NCBI GenBank assembly: GCA_949752795.1
Contig: CATKHW010000289.1
Span: forward strand, 558,001 to 622,000
Length of the DNA: 64,000 bases
DNA from: Hyperoodon ampullatus
Taxonomy: Eukaryota; Chordata; Mammalia; Artiodactyla; Ziphiidae
Reading direction: 5' to 3'
Part shown: in pieces, positions 35,064 to 48,960 of the stretch
How positions within the stretch are numbered: position 1 is the stretch's first letter
Layout of the letters: each line of letters starts with the position of its first letter
Program-made: the position numbers and the translations under genes
The notes under the pieces: model-generated
The model's input: the letters and a program-made list of their open reading frames with translations, nothing else
Told to the model about the DNA's origin: nothing
Database searches by the model: none

Positions 35064-36802
35064 CTTGGCCAAAAAGGGCGTATGCGTTTTCTCCTGAATA
35101 TATTCAGGAGAAAACGCATACGCCCTTTTTGGCCAAGTGCATCATTGTCGAAGTTGTGCCCCTCTTCCTGTGCTTTAAAGGCGATTCCAACGTACCTCTT
35201 GAAATCTGTTTCCTGGTATTCTGCCTCGCTTTCAAGTCCGCCTCGTTGCCTTCCCTTTACAGATTTTTGGACGATAGTTGTCCTTTATTACTCTGCCAGT
35301 TTGTGAATTGCTGTGCCCTTGCGCTCCATTTTTCAACTCGTTTTTTTGTGAGCTGACCAGGAGTGCAAAATTTTGGTTCAGGACCTATGCTGGTTCACGG
35401 TGGGGGTCTGAGACTTTGGTTAATTCTTCTTCCTGCTGGGAAGTTAGAGTGATATGTGCCCGTCCTAATGCCTAACAGCTACTCTCTCATTGGTTCTCCC
35501 TCTTCCCTTTCACCTCTGCCAAATTGGCAACCTGTGCGAGCCAGGAGGTTAAAGGGGCTGTCTCTCCAAGTTGGGAGATTGATAGTAAAGCAGATTGAAA
35601 GTCAAACCGGAGCACCAGGAGAGGGACTATTCGTTGAGTTTTAGAAACCTTTCGTATTCACAGTGTGTCTGTTCTCTAGGTTTACCGTACATGTTATAGC
35701 TGTAGTAATATTCCCTTCATCCTGGAGAGTTGGGACCCATGGAATGGGTGCCAGGCATTTGTGCTTTAAAGGGTCTGCATTTGCTCACCCAATCCCACCA
35801 ATCGTCTCAGTCCCAAGTGTCCAGCCTTATGCCACATCCAGCTGTCGTTGTAGATAGGGTCATTCCAGGTTTCATCAGAGACCCTGAAGGAATTGTAAAG
35901 AATTTCCCAGTTTTTTTGTTTTGTTTTTGAAATTCCTTTTTATAATGTGTTTGAGCTGATTCTCGCTGCCATGTTTATGCCAGTCTAGACACACTTGATT
36001 CCCTTACGTAGACATATCAATACATAGGTTTTAAGATTCTTACTAGTCAGATATATTCCTCTGCGGGAAATATGGGGTTTTGAGTCCCTTTCACTGAGGA
36101 AGGTGTAGGTCTTGTCTATTCCATAGTTGGTTTTTGGAACGGTACCTGTGCTTATATCAAACTCTGGTTTTATGCATCACCCCACCTCTCCTTCCCCCTT
36201 AAGCAGGCATAAGAGTGTTTTCTAAATGTGAGACACTGTTCTCTTTCCTAACTCAGTTCAAGTGTAGCCATGTGTACAGGATCATCATAAGTGATATCTT
36301 ATGATAAGTTTCTTTTTCTCTGTGACTTATTTCACTTAGAATCATCGTACCTGAATCCACCCATTTTGCTGCTACTGGTCTTATGACATTGATTTCATGG
36401 CTGAGGGATATTCCATCGTACGTAAGTACCACAATTTTTTGAACCATTTTTATATTTCCTGGGATATTTAAGGTGTACCCAAGTTGAGGTCCTTGTAAGC
36501 AGTGCAGACCTATATTTTGGGGTGGCTCTGGCTTATTGATTTTCAGTTTTCCCAAGGTATATTCCCTAGACTGGAAGTGCCCTTGGCTCTGTAGCTCTGT
36601 TCTTTACTTGTTTTAGGGAACACAATGCACTCCTCCAGAGAGGCAGTTGGCAAGTTACATCCGCCCCATCAGCATAACAAGGCTCCCTGTTCTCCAGAGC
36701 CTGTCTTGCCTTTCTGGTGTTTACACATTTTGTGGATGTCCCTTTTGACCGTTGGGAAGTGATACTTCTTTGTAGTGCAGATTTGCATTGCCCGCTTGCT
36801 TG
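35064..36802. repeat. Monomer 21, type B (1739 bp)
   Basis: Perfect palindrome at 35064-35137. The antisense L1 relic at about 35943-36788 carries a36698, the partner of a21062. Confidence 0.93.
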
Positions 36803-38540
36803 CTTGGCCAAAAAGGGCGTATACGTTTTCTCCTGAATATATTCAGGAGAAAACGCATACGCCCTTTTTGGCCAAGTGCATCATTGTCGAAGTTGTGCCC
36901 CTCTTCCTGTGCTTTAAATGCGATTCCAACGTACCTCTTGAAATCTGTTTCCTGCTATTCTGCCTCGCTTTCAAGTCCGCCTCGTTGCCTTCCCTCAACA
37001 GATTTTTGGACGATAGTTGTCCTTTATTACTCAGCCAGTTTGTGAATTGCTGTGCCCCTGAGCTCCATTTTTCAACTCGTTTTTGGTGAGCTGACCGCAA
37101 GTCCAAAATTTTGGTTCAGGACCTATACTGGTTCCCGGTGGGTGGCTGAGAATTTGGTTAATTCTTCTTCCTGCCGGGAAATTAGAGTGATATGTGCCCG
37201 TCCTAATGCCTAACAGCTACTCTCTCATTGGTTCTCCCTCTTCCCTTTCACCTCTGCCAAATTGGCAACCTGTGCGTGCCAGGAGGTTAAAGGGGCTGTC
37301 TCTCCAAGTTGGGAGATTGATAGTAAAGCAGATTGAAAGTCAAACCGGAGCACCAGGAGAGGGACTATTCGTTGAGTTTTAGAATCCTTTCGTATTCACA
37401 GTGTGTCCGTTCTCTAGGTTTACCGTACATGTTATAGCTGTAGTAATATTCCCTTCATCCTGGAGAGTTGGGACCCATGGAATGGGTGCCAGGCATTTGT
37501 GCTTTAAAGGGTCTGCATTTGCTCACCCAATCCCACCAATCGTCTCAGTCCCAAGTGTCCAGCCTTATGCCACATCCAACTGTCGTTGTAGATAGGGTCA
37601 TTCCAGGTTTCATCAGAGACCCTGAAGGAATTGTAAAGAATTTCCCAGTTTTTTTGTTTTGTTTTTGAAATTCCTTTTTATAGTGGGTTTCAGCTAATTC
37701 CCGCTGCCATGTTTATGCCAGTCTAGACACACTTGATTCCCTTATGGAGACATATCAATACATAGGTTTTAAGATTCTTACTAGTCAGATATATTCCTCT
37801 GTTGGAAATATGGGGTTTTGAGTCCCTTTCACTGAGGAAGGTGTAGCTCTTGTCTATTCCATAGTTGGTTTTTCGAGCAGTACCTGTGCTTATATCAAAC
37901 TCTGGTTTTATGCATCACCCCACCTCTACTTCCCCCTTAAGCAGGCATAAGAGTGTTTTCTAAATGTGAGACACTGTTCTCTTTCTTAACTCAGTTCAAG
38001 TGTAGCCATGTTTACAGGATCTTCATAAGTGATATCTTATGATAAGTTTCTTTTTCTCTGTGACTTATTTCACTTAGAATCATCGTACCTGAATCCACCC
38101 ATTTTGCTGCTACTGGTCTTATGACATTGATTTCATGGCTGAGGGATATTCCATCGTAGGTAAGTACCACAATTTTTTGAACCATATTTATATTTCCTGG
38201 GATACTTAAGGTGTACCCAAGTTGAGGTCCTTGAAAGCAGTGCAGCCCTAAATTTTGGGGTGGCTCTGTCTTATTGATTTTCAGTTTTCCCAAGGTATAT
38301 TCCCTAGAATGGAAGTGCCCTTGGCTCTGTAGCTCTGTTGTTTACTTGTTTTAGGGAACACAATGCACTCCTCCAGAGAGGCAGTTGGCAGTTTACATCC
38401 CGCCCATCAGCATAAGAAGGCTTCCTGTTCTCCAGGGCCTGTCTTGCCTTTCTGGTTTTTACACATTTTGTGGATGTCCCTTTTGACCGGTGGGAAGTGA
38501 TACTTCTTTGTAGTGCAGATTTGCATTGCCCGCTTGCTTG
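36803..38540. repeat. Monomer 22, type C2 (1738 bp)
   Basis: Full set of C2 markers, as in monomer 13. Palindrome at 36803-36876 with one mismatch. Antisense L1 relic at about 37681-38526. Confidence 0.93.
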
Positions 38541-40271
38541 CTTGGCCAAAAAGGGCGTATGCGTTTTCTCCTGAATATATTCAGGAGAAAACCATTACGC
38601 CCTTTTTGGCCAAGTGCATCATTGTCGAAGTTGTGCCCCTCTTCCTGTGCTTTAAAGGTGATTCCAACGTACGTCTGTTTCCTGCTATTCTGCCTCGCTT
38701 TCAAGTCCGCCTCGTTGCCTTCCCTCAACAGATTTTTGGACGATAGTTGTCCTTTATTCCTCGTCCAGTTTGGGAATTGATGTGCCCCTGAGCTCCATTT
38801 TTCAACTCGTTTTTTGTGAGCTGACCGCAAGTCCAAAATTTTGGTTCAGGACCTATACTGGTTCCCGGTGGGAGGCTGAGGCTTTGGTTAATTCTTCTTC
38901 CTGCCGGGAAATTAGAGTGATATGTGCCCGTACAAATGCCTAACAGCTACTCTCTCATTGGTTCTCCCTCTTCCCTTTCATCCTCTGCCAAATTGGCAAC
39001 CTTTTCGAACCAGGAGGTTAAAGGGGCTGTCTCTCCAAGTTGGGAGGTTGATAGTAAAGCAGATGGAAAGTCAAACCCGAGCACCAGGAGAGGGACTATT
39101 CGTTGAGTTTTAGAAACCTTTCGTATTCACAATGTGTCCATTCTCTAGGTTTCCCGTACATGTTATAGTTGTATTAATATTCCCTTTAACCAGGAGAGTT
39201 GGGACCCATGGAATGGGTGCCAGGCATTTGTGCTTTAAAGGGTCTGCATTAGCTCACCCAATCTCACCAATCCTCTCAGGCCCAAGTGTCCAGCATTATG
39301 CCACATCCAGCTACCGTTGTACATAGGGTCATTCCAGGTTTCATCAGAGACCCTGAAGGAATTGTAAAGAATTTCCCAGTGTTTTTGTTTTGTTTTTGAA
39401 ATTCCTTTTTATAGTGGGTTTGAGCTGATTCTCGCTGCCATGTTTATGACAGTCTAGACACACTTGATTCCCTTACGGAGACATATCAATACATAGGTTT
39501 TAAGATTCTTACTAGTCAGATATATTCCTCTGCGGGAAATATGGGGTTTTGAGTCCCTTTCACTGAGGAAGGTGTAGGTCTTGTCTATTCCATAGTTGGT
39601 TTTTGGAACGGTACCTGTGCTTATATCAAACTCTGGTTTTATGCATCACCCCACCTCTCCTTCCCCCTTAAGCAGGCATAAGAGTGTTTTCTAAATGTGA
39701 GACACTGTTCTCTTTCCTAACTCAGTTCAAGTGTAGCCATGTGTACAGGATCATCATAAGTGATATCTTATGATAAGTTTCTTTTTCTCTGTGACTTATT
39801 TCACTTAGAATCATCGTACCTGAATCCACCCATTTTGCTGCTACTGGTCTTATGACATTGATTTCATGGCTGAGGGATATTCCATCGTACGTAGGTACCA
39901 CAATTTTTTGAACCATTTTTATATTTCCTGGGATATTTAAGGTGTACCCAAGTTGAGGTCCTTGTAAGCAGTGCAGACCTATATTTTGGGGTGGCTCTGG
40001 CTTATTGATTTTCAGTTTTCCCAAGGTATATTCCCTAGACTGGAAGTGCCCTTGGCTCTGTAGCTCTGTTCTTTACTTGTTTTAGGGAACACAATGCACT
40101 CCTCCAGAGAGGCAGTTGGCAAGTTACATCCGCCCCATCAGCATAACAAGGCTCCCTGTTCTCCAGGGCCTGTCTTGCCTTTCTGGTGTTTACACATTTT
40201 GTGGATGTCCCTTTTGACCGGTGGGAAGTGATACTTCTTTGTAGTGCAGATTTGCATTGCCCGCTTGCTTG
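38541..40271. repeat. Monomer 23, type D2 (1731 bp)
   Basis: D2 markers as in monomer 14. Palindrome at 38541-38614 with three mismatches. Antisense L1 relic at about 39412-40257. Confidence 0.93.
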
Positions 40272-42011
40272 CTTGGCCAAAAAGGGCGTATGCGTTTTCT
40301 CCTGAATATATTCAGGAGAAAACGCATACGCCCTTTTTGGCCAAGTGCATCATTGTCGAAGTTGTGCCCCTCTTCCTGTGCTTTAAAGGCGATTCCAACG
40401 TACCTCTTGAAATCTGTTTCCTGGTATTCTGCCTCGCTTTCAAGTCTGCCTCGTTGCCTTCCCTTTACAGATTTTTGGACGATAGTTGTCCTTTATTACT
40501 CTGCCAGTTTGTGAATTGCTGTGCCCTTGCGCTCCATTTTTCAACTCGTTTTTTTGTGAGCTGACCAGGAGTGCAAAATTTTGGTTCAGGACCTATGCTG
40601 GTTCACGGTGGGGGTCTGAGACTTTGGTTAATTCTTCTTCCTGCTGGGAAGTTAGAGTGATATGTGCCCGTCCTAATGCCTAACAGCTACTCTCTCATTG
40701 GTTCTCCCTTTTCCCTTTCATCCTCTGCCAAATTGGCAACCTGTGCGAGCCAGGAGGTTAAAGGGGCTGTCTCTCCAAGTTGGGAGATTGATAGTAAAGC
40801 AGATTGAAAGTCAAACCGGAGCACCAGGAGAGGGACTATTCGTTGAGTTTTAGAAACCTTTCGTATTCACAGTGTGTCTGTTCTCTAGGTTTACCGTACA
40901 TGTTATAGCTGTAGTAATATTCCCTTCATCCTGGAGAGTTGGGACCCATGGAATGGGTGCCAGGCATTTGTGCTTTAAAGGGTCTGCATTTGCTCACCCA
41001 ATCCCACCAATCCTCTCAGTCCCAAGTGTCCAGCCTTATGCCACATCCAGCTGTCGTTGTAGATAGGGTCATTCCAGATTTCATCAGAGACCCTGAAGGA
41101 ATTGTAAAGAATTTCCCAGTTTTTTTGTTTTGTTTTTGAAATTCCTTTTTATAATGGGTTTGAGCTGATTCTCACTGCCATGTTTATGCCAGTCTAGACA
41201 CACTTGATTCCCTTACGTAGACATATCAATACATAGGTTTTAAGATTCTTACTAGTCAGATATATTCCTCTGCGGGAAATATGGGGTTTTGAGTCCCTTT
41301 CACTGAGGAAGGTGTAGGTCTTGTCTATTCCATAGTTGGTTTTTGGAACGGTACCTGTGCTTATATCAAACTCTGGTTTTATGCATCACCCCACCTCTCC
41401 TTCCCCCTTAAGCAGGCATAAGAGTGTTTTCTAAATGTGAGACACTGTTCTCTTTCCTAACTCAGTTCAAGTGTAGCCATGTGTACAGGATCATCATAAG
41501 TGATATCTTATGATAAGTTTCTTTTTCTCTGTGACTTATTTCACTTAGAATCATCGTACCTGAATCCACCCATTTTGCTGCTACTGGTCTTATGACATTG
41601 ATTTCATGGCTGAGGGATATTCCATCGTACGTAAGTACCACAATTTTTTGAACCATTTTTATATTTCCTGGGATATTTAAGGTGTACCCAAGTTGAGGTC
41701 CTTGTAAGCAGTGCAGACCTATATTTTGGGGTGGCTCTGGCTTATTGAATTTCAGTTTTCCCAAGGTATATTCCCTAGACTGGAAGTGCCCTTGGCTCTG
41801 TAGCTCTGTTCTTTACTTGTTTTAGGGAACACAATGCACTCCTCCAGAGAGGCAGTTGGCAAGTTACATCCGCCCCATCAGCATAACAAGGCTCCCTGTT
41901 CTCCAGGGCCTGTCTTGCCTTTCTGGTGTTTACACATTTTGTGGATGTCCCTTTTGACCGGTGGGAAGTGATACTTCTTTGTAGTGCAGATTTGCATTGC
42001 CCGCTTGCTTG
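40272..42011. repeat. Monomer 24, type A (1740 bp)
   Basis: Perfect palindrome at 40272-40345. Antisense L1 relic at about 41152-41997. Standard A markers. Confidence 0.93.
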
Positions 42012-43750
42012 CTTGGCCAAAAAGGGCGTATGCGTTTTCTCCTGAATATATTCAGGAGAAAACGCATACGCCCTTTTTGGCCAAGTGCATCATTGTCGAA
42101 GTTGTGCCCCTCTTCCTGTGCTTTAAAGGCGATTCCAACGTACCTCTTGAAATCTGTTTCCTGGTATTCTGCCTCGCTTTCAAGTCCGCCTCGTTGCCTT
42201 CCCTTTACAGATTTTTGGACGATAGTTGTCCTTTATTACTCTGCCAGTTTGTGAATTGCTGTGCCCTTGCGCTCCATTTTTCAACTCGTTTTTTTGTGAG
42301 CTGACCAGGAGTGCAAAATTTTGGTTCAGGACCTATGCTGGTTCACGGTGGGGGTCTGAGACTTTGGTTAATTCTTCTTCCTGCTGGGAAGTTAGAGTGA
42401 TATGTGCCCGTCCTAATGCCTAACAGCTACTCTCTCATTGGTTCTCCCTCTTCCCTTTCACCTCTGCCAAATTGGCAACCTGTGCGTGCCAGGAGGTTAA
42501 AGGGGCTGTCTCTCCAAGTTGGGAGATTGATAGTAAAGCAGATTGAAAGTCAAACCGGAGCACCAGGAGAGGGACTATTCGTTGAGTTTTAGAATCCTTT
42601 CGTATTCACAGTGTGTCCGTTCTCTAGGTTTACCGTACATGTTATAGCTGTAGTAATATTCCCTTCATCCTGGAGAGTTGGGACCCATGGAATGGGTGCC
42701 AGGCATTTGTGCTTTAAAGGGTCTGCATTTGCTCACCCAATCCCACCAATCGTCTCAGTCCCAAGTGTCCAGCCTTATGCCACATCCAACTGTCGTTGTA
42801 GATAGGGTCATTCCAGGTTTCATCAGAGACCCTGAAGGAATTGTAAAGAATTTCCCAGTTTTTTTGTTTTGTTTTTGAAATTCCTTTTTATAGTGGGTTT
42901 CAGCTAATTCCCGCTGCCATGTTTATGCCAGTCTAGACACACTTGATTCCCTTATGGAGACATATCAATACATAGGTTTTAAGATTCTTACTAGTCAGAT
43001 ATATTCCTCTGTTGGAAATATGGGGTTTTGAGTCCCTTTCACTGAGGAAGGTGTAGCTCTTGTCTATTCCATAGTTGGTTTTTCGAGCAGTACCTGTGCT
43101 TATATCAAACTCTGGTTTTATGCATCACCCCACCTCTACTTCCCCCTTAAGCAGGCATAAGAGTGTTTTCTAAATGTGAGACACTGTTCTCTTTCTTAAC
43201 TCAGTTCAAGTGTAGCCATGTTTACAGGATCTTCATAAGTGATATCTTATGATAAGTTTCTTTTTCTCTGTGACTTATTTCACTTAGAATCATCGTACCT
43301 GAATCCACCCATTTTGCTGCTACTGGTCTTATGACATTGATTTCATGGCTGAGGGATATTCCATCGTAGGTAAGTACCACAATTTTTTGAACCATATTTA
43401 TATTTCCTGGGATACTTAAGGTGTACCCAAGTTGAGGTCCTTGAAAGCAGTGCAGCCCTAAATTTTGGGGTGGCTCTGTCTTATTGATTTTCAGTTTTCC
43501 CAAGGTATATTCCCTAGAATGGAAGTGCCCTTGGCTCTGTAGCTCTGTTGTTTACTTGTTTTAGGGAACACAATGCACTCCTCCAGAGAGGCAGTTGGCA
43601 GTTTACATCCCGCCCATCAGCATAAGAAGGCTTCCTGTTCTCCAGGGCCTGTCTTGCCTTTCTGGTTTTTACACATTTTGTGGATGTCCCTTTTGACCGG
43701 TGGGAAGTGATACTTCTTTGTAGTGCAGATTTGCATTGCCCGCTTGCTTG
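42012..43750. repeat. Monomer 25, B/C2 hybrid (1739 bp)
   Basis: B-type up to the last B-specific base at 42391 (ctgctgggaagttag). C2-type from t42487 (gtgcgtgcc) onward, then agaatccttt near 42590, ccaactg, and gggtttcagc near 42895. It joins directly to a D2 monomer, as a C2 monomer would. Perfect B palindrome at 42012-42085. The antisense L1 relic, at about 42891-43736, is C2-type. Confidence 0.93.
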
Positions 43751-45481
43751 CTTGGCCAAAAAGGGCGTATGCGTTTTCTCCTGAATATATTCAGGAGAAA
43801 ACCATTACGCCCTTTTTGGCCAAGTGCATCATTGTCGAAGTTGTGCCCCTCTTCCTGTGCTTTAAAGGTGATTCCAACGTACGTCTGTTTCCTGCTATTC
43901 TGCCTCGCTTTCAAGTCCGCCTCGTTGCCTTCCCTCAACAGATTTTTGGACGATAGTTGTCCTTTATTCCTCGTCCAGTTTGGGAATTGATGTGCCCCTG
44001 AGCTCCATTTTTCAACTCGTTTTTTGTGAGCTGACCGCAAGTCCAAAATTTTGGTTCAGGACCTATACTGGTTCCCGGTGGGAGGCTGAGGCTTTGGTTA
44101 ATTCTTCTTCCTGCCGGGAAATTAGAGTGATATGTGCCCGTACAAATGCCTAACAGCTACTCTCTCATTGGTTCTCCCTCTTCCCTTTCATCCTCTGCCA
44201 AATTGGCAACCTTTTCGAACCAGGAGGTTAAAGGGGCTGTCTCTCCAAGTTGGGAGGTTGATAGTAAAGCAGATGGAAAGTCAAACCCGAGCACCAGGAG
44301 AGGGACTATTCGTTGAGTTTTAGAAACCTTTCGTATTCACAATGTGTCCATTCTCTAGGTTTCCCGTACATGTTATAGTTGTATTAATATTCCCTTTAAC
44401 CAGGAGAGTTGGGACCCATGGAATGGGTGCCAGGCATTTGTGCTTTAAAGGGTCTGCATTAGCTCACCCAATCTCACCAATCCTCTCAGGCCCAAGTGTC
44501 CAGCATTATGCCACATCCAGCTACCGTTGTACATAGGGTCATTCCAGGTTTCATCAGAGACCCTGAAGGAATTGTAAAGAATTTCCCAGTGTTTTTGTTT
44601 TGTTTTTGAAATTCCTTTTTATAGTGGGTTTGAGCTGATTCTCGCTGCCATGTTTATGACAGTCTAGACACACTTGATTCCCTTACGGAGACATATCAAT
44701 ACATAGGTTTTAAGATTCTTACTAGTCAGATATATTCCTCTGCGGGAAATATGGGGTTTTGAGTCCCTTTCACTGAGGAAGGTGTAGGTCTTGTCTATTC
44801 CATAGTTGGTTTTTGGAACGGTACCTGTGCTTATATCAAACTCTGGTTTTATGCATCACCCCACCTCTCCTTCCCCCTTAAGCAGGCATAAGAGTGTTTT
44901 CTAAATGTGAGACACTGTTCTCTTTCCTAACTCAGTTCAAGTGTAGCCATGTGTACAGGATCATCATAAGTGATATCTTATGATAAGTTTCTTTTTCTCT
45001 GTGACTTATTTCACTTAGAATCATCGTACCTGAATCCACCCATTTTGCTGCTACTGGTCTTATGACATTGATTTCATGGCTGAGGGATATTCCATCGTAC
45101 GTAGGTACCACAATTTTTTGAACCATTTTTATATTTCCTGGGATATTTAAGGTGTACCCAAGTTGAGGTCCTTGTAAGCAGTGCAGACCTATATTTTGGG
45201 GTGGCTCTGGCTTATTGATTTTCAGTTTTCCCAAGGTATATTCCCTAGACTGGAAGTGCCCTTGGCTCTGTAGCTCTGTTCTTTACTTGTTTTAGGGAAC
45301 ACAATGCACTCCTCCAGAGAGGCAGTTGGCAAGTTACATCCGCCCCATCAGCATAACAAGGCTCCCTGTTCTCCAGGGCCTGTCTTGCCTTTCTGGTGTT
45401 TACACATTTTGTGGATGTCCCTTTTGACCGGTGGGAAGTGATACTTCTTTGTAGTGCAGATTTGCATTGCCCGCTTGCTTG
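43751..45481. repeat. Monomer 26, type D2 (1731 bp)
   Basis: D2 markers as in monomer 23, 5210 bp earlier. Palindrome at 43751-43824 with three mismatches. Antisense L1 relic at about 44622-45467. Confidence 0.93.
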
Positions 45482-47221
45482 CTTGGCCAAAAAGGGCGTA
45501 TGCGTTTTCTCCTGAATATATTCAGGAGAAAACGCATACGCCCTTTTTGGCCAAGTGCATCATTGTCGAAGTTGTGCCCCTCTTCCTGTGCTTTAAAGGC
45601 GATTCCAACGTACCTCTTGAAATCTGTTTCCTGGTATTCTGCCTCGCTTTCAAGTCTGCCTCGTTGCCTTCCCTTTACAGATTTTTGGACGATAGTTGTC
45701 CTTTATTACTCTGCCAGTTTGTGAATTGCTGTGCCCTTGCGCTCCATTTTTCAACTCGTTTTTTTGTGAGCTGACCAGGAGTGCAAAATTTTGGTTCAGG
45801 ACCTATGCTGGTTCACGGTGGGGGTCTGAGACTTTGGTTAATTCTTCTTCCTGCTGGGAAGTTAGAGTGATATGTGCCCGTCCTAATGCCTAACAGCTAC
45901 TCTCTCATTGGTTCTCCCTTTTCCCTTTCATCCTCTGCCAAATTGGCAACCTGTGCGAGCCAGGAGGTTAAAGGGGCTGTCTCTCCAAGTTGGGAGATTG
46001 ATAGTAAAGCAGATTGAAAGTCAAACCGGAGCACCAGGAGAGGGACTATTCGTTGAGTTTTAGAAACCTTTCGTATTCACAGTGTGTCTGTTCTCTAGGT
46101 TTACCGTACATGTTATAGCTGTAGTAATATTCCCTTCATCCTGGAGAGTTGGGACCCATGGAATGGGTGCCAGGCATTTGTGCTTTAAAGGGTCTGCATT
46201 TGCTCACCCAATCCCACCAATCCTCTCAGTCCCAAGTGTCCAGCCTTATGCCACATCCAGCTGTCGTTGTAGATAGGGTCATTCCAGATTTCATCAGAGA
46301 CCCTGAAGGAATTGTAAAGAATTTCCCAGTTTTTTTGTTTTGTTTTTGAAATTCCTTTTTATAATGGGTTTGAGCTGATTCTCACTGCCATGTTTATGCC
46401 AGTCTAGACACACTTGATTCCCTTACGTAGACATATCAATACATAGGTTTTAAGATTCTTACTAGTCAGATATATTCCTCTGCGGGAAATATGGGGTTTT
46501 GAGTCCCTTTCACTGAGGAAGGTGTAGGTCTTGTCTATTCCATAGTTGGTTTTTGGAACGGTACCTGTGCTTATATCAAACTCTGGTTTTATGCATCACC
46601 CCACCTCTCCTTCCCCCTTAAGCAGGCATAAGAGTGTTTTCTAAATGTGAGACACTGTTCTCTTTCCTAACTCAGTTCAAGTGTAGCCATGTGTACAGGA
46701 TCATCATAAGTGATATCTTATGATAAGTTTCTTTTTCTCTGTGACTTATTTCACTTAGAATCATCGTACCTGAATCCACCCATTTTGCTGCTACTGGTCT
46801 TATGACATTGATTTCATGGCTGAGGGATATTCCATCGTACGTAAGTACCACAATTTTTTGAACCATTTTTATATTTCCTGGGATATTTAAGGTGTACCCA
46901 AGTTGAGGTCCTTGTAAGCAGTGCAGACCTATATTTTGGGGTGGCTCTGGCTTATTGAATTTCAGTTTTCCCAAGGTATATTCCCTAGACTGGAAGTGCC
47001 CTTGGCTCTGTAGCTCTGTTCTTTACTTGTTTTAGGGAACACAATGCACTCCTCCAGAGAGGCAGTTGGCAAGTTACATCCGCCCCATCAGCATAACAAG
47101 GCTCCCTGTTCTCCAGGGCCTGTCTTGCCTTTCTGGTGTTTACACATTTTGTGGATGTCCCTTTTGACCGGTGGGAAGTGATACTTCTTTGTAGTGCAGA
47201 TTTGCATTGCCCGCTTGCTTG
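45482..47221. repeat. Monomer 27, type A (1740 bp)
   Basis: Perfect palindrome at 45482-45555. Antisense L1 relic at about 46362-47207. Standard A markers. Confidence 0.93.
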
Positions 47222-48960
47222 CTTGGCCAAAAAGGGCGTATGCGTTTTCTCCTGAATATATTCAGGAGAAAACGCATACGCCCTTTTTGGCCAAGTGCAT
47301 CATTGTCGAAGTTGTGCCCCTCTTCCTGTGCTTTAAAGGCGATTCCAACGTACCTCTTGAAATCTGTTTCCTGGTATTCTGCCTCGCTTTCAAGTCCGCC
47401 TCGTTGCCTTCCCTTTACAGATTTTTGGACGATAGTTGTCCTTTATTACTCTGCCAGTTTGTGAATTGCTGTGCCCTTGCGCTCCATTTTTCAACTCGTT
47501 TTTTTGTGAGCTGACCAGGAGTGCAAAATTTTGGTTCAGGACCTATGCTGGTTCACGGTGGGGGTCTGAGACTTTGGTTAATTCTTCTTCCTGCTGGGAA
47601 GTTAGAGTGATATGTGCCCGTCCTAATGCCTAACAGCTACTCTCTCATTGGTTCTCCCTCTTCCCTTTCACCTCTGCCAAATTGGCAACCTGTGCGAGCC
47701 AGGAGGTTAAAGGGGCTGTCTCTCCAAGTTGGGAGATTGATAGTAAAGCAGATTGAAAGTCAAACCGGAGCACCAGGAGAGGGACTATTCGTTGAGTTTT
47801 AGAAACCTTTCGTATTCACAGTGTGTCTGTTCTCTAGGTTTACCGTACATGTTATAGCTGTAGTAATATTCCCTTCATCCTGGAGAGTTGGGACCCATGG
47901 AATGGGTGCCAGGCATTTGTGCTTTAAAGGGTCTGCATTTGCTCACCCAATCCCACCAATCGTCTCAGTCCCAAGTGTCCAGCCTTATGCCACATCCAGC
48001 TGTCGTTGTAGATAGGGTCATTCCAGGTTTCATCAGAGACCCTGAAGGAATTGCAAAGAATTTCCCAGTTTTTTTGTTTTGTTTTTGAAATTCCTTTTTA
48101 TAATGTGTTTGAGCTGATTCTCGCTGCCATGTTTATGCCAGTCTAGACACACTTGATTCCCTTACGTAGACATATCAATACATAGGTTTTAAGATTCTTA
48201 CTAGTCAGATATATTCCTCTGCGGGAAATATGGGGTTTTGAGTCCCTTTCACTGAGGAAGGTGTAGGTCTTGTCTATTCCATAGTTGGTTTTTGGAACGG
48301 TACCTGTGCTTATATCAAACTCTGGTTTTATGCATCACCCCACCTCTCCTTCCCCCTTAAGCAGGCATAAGAGTGTTTTCTAAATGTGAGACACTGTTCT
48401 CTTTCCTAACTCAGTTCAAGTGTAGCCATGTGTACAGGATCATCATAAGTGATATCTTATGATAAGTTTCTTTTTCTCTGTGACTTATTTCACTTAGAAT
48501 CATCGTACCTGAATCCACCCATTTTGCTGCTACTGGTCTTATGACATTGATTTCATGGCTGAGGGATATTCCATCGTACGTAAGTACCACAATTTTTTGA
48601 ACCATTTTTATATTTCCTGGGATATTTAAGGTGTACCCAAGTTGAGGTCCTTGTAAGCAGTGCAGACCTATATTTTGGGGTGGCTCTGGCTTATTGATTT
48701 TCAGTTTTCCCAAGGTATATTCCCTAGACTGGAAGTGCCCTTGGCTCTGTAGCTCTGTTCTTTACTTGTTTTAGGGAACACAATGCACTCCTCCAGAGAG
48801 GCAGTTGGCAAGTTACATCCGCCCCATCAGCATAACAAGGCTCCCTGTTCTCCAGGGCCTGTCTTGCCTTTCTGGTGTTTACACATTTTGTGGATGTCCC
48901 TTTTGACCGTTGGGAAGTGATACTTCTTTGTAGTGCAGATTTGCATTGCCCGCTTGCTTG
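47222..48960. repeat. Monomer 28, type B (1739 bp)
   Basis: Perfect palindrome at 47222-47295. A private change gives gaattgcaaag near 48050. Antisense L1 relic at about 48101-48946, with accgttggg near 48907. Confidence 0.93.

Larger units (their letters stand above)
31584..40271. repeat. HOR block 4: A-A'-B-C2-D2 (8688 bp, 5-mer)
   Basis: Five-monomer variant: the A monomer is present twice (1740+1740), then B, C2 and D2. The same 5-mer occurs again as block 7. Confidence 0.92.
40272..45481. repeat. HOR block 5: A-(B/C2 hybrid)-D2 (5210 bp, 3-mer)
   Basis: Shortened higher-order repeat. One monomer's worth of sequence is missing because the B and C monomers are fused into a single hybrid of 1739 bp. 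Confidence 0.93.
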
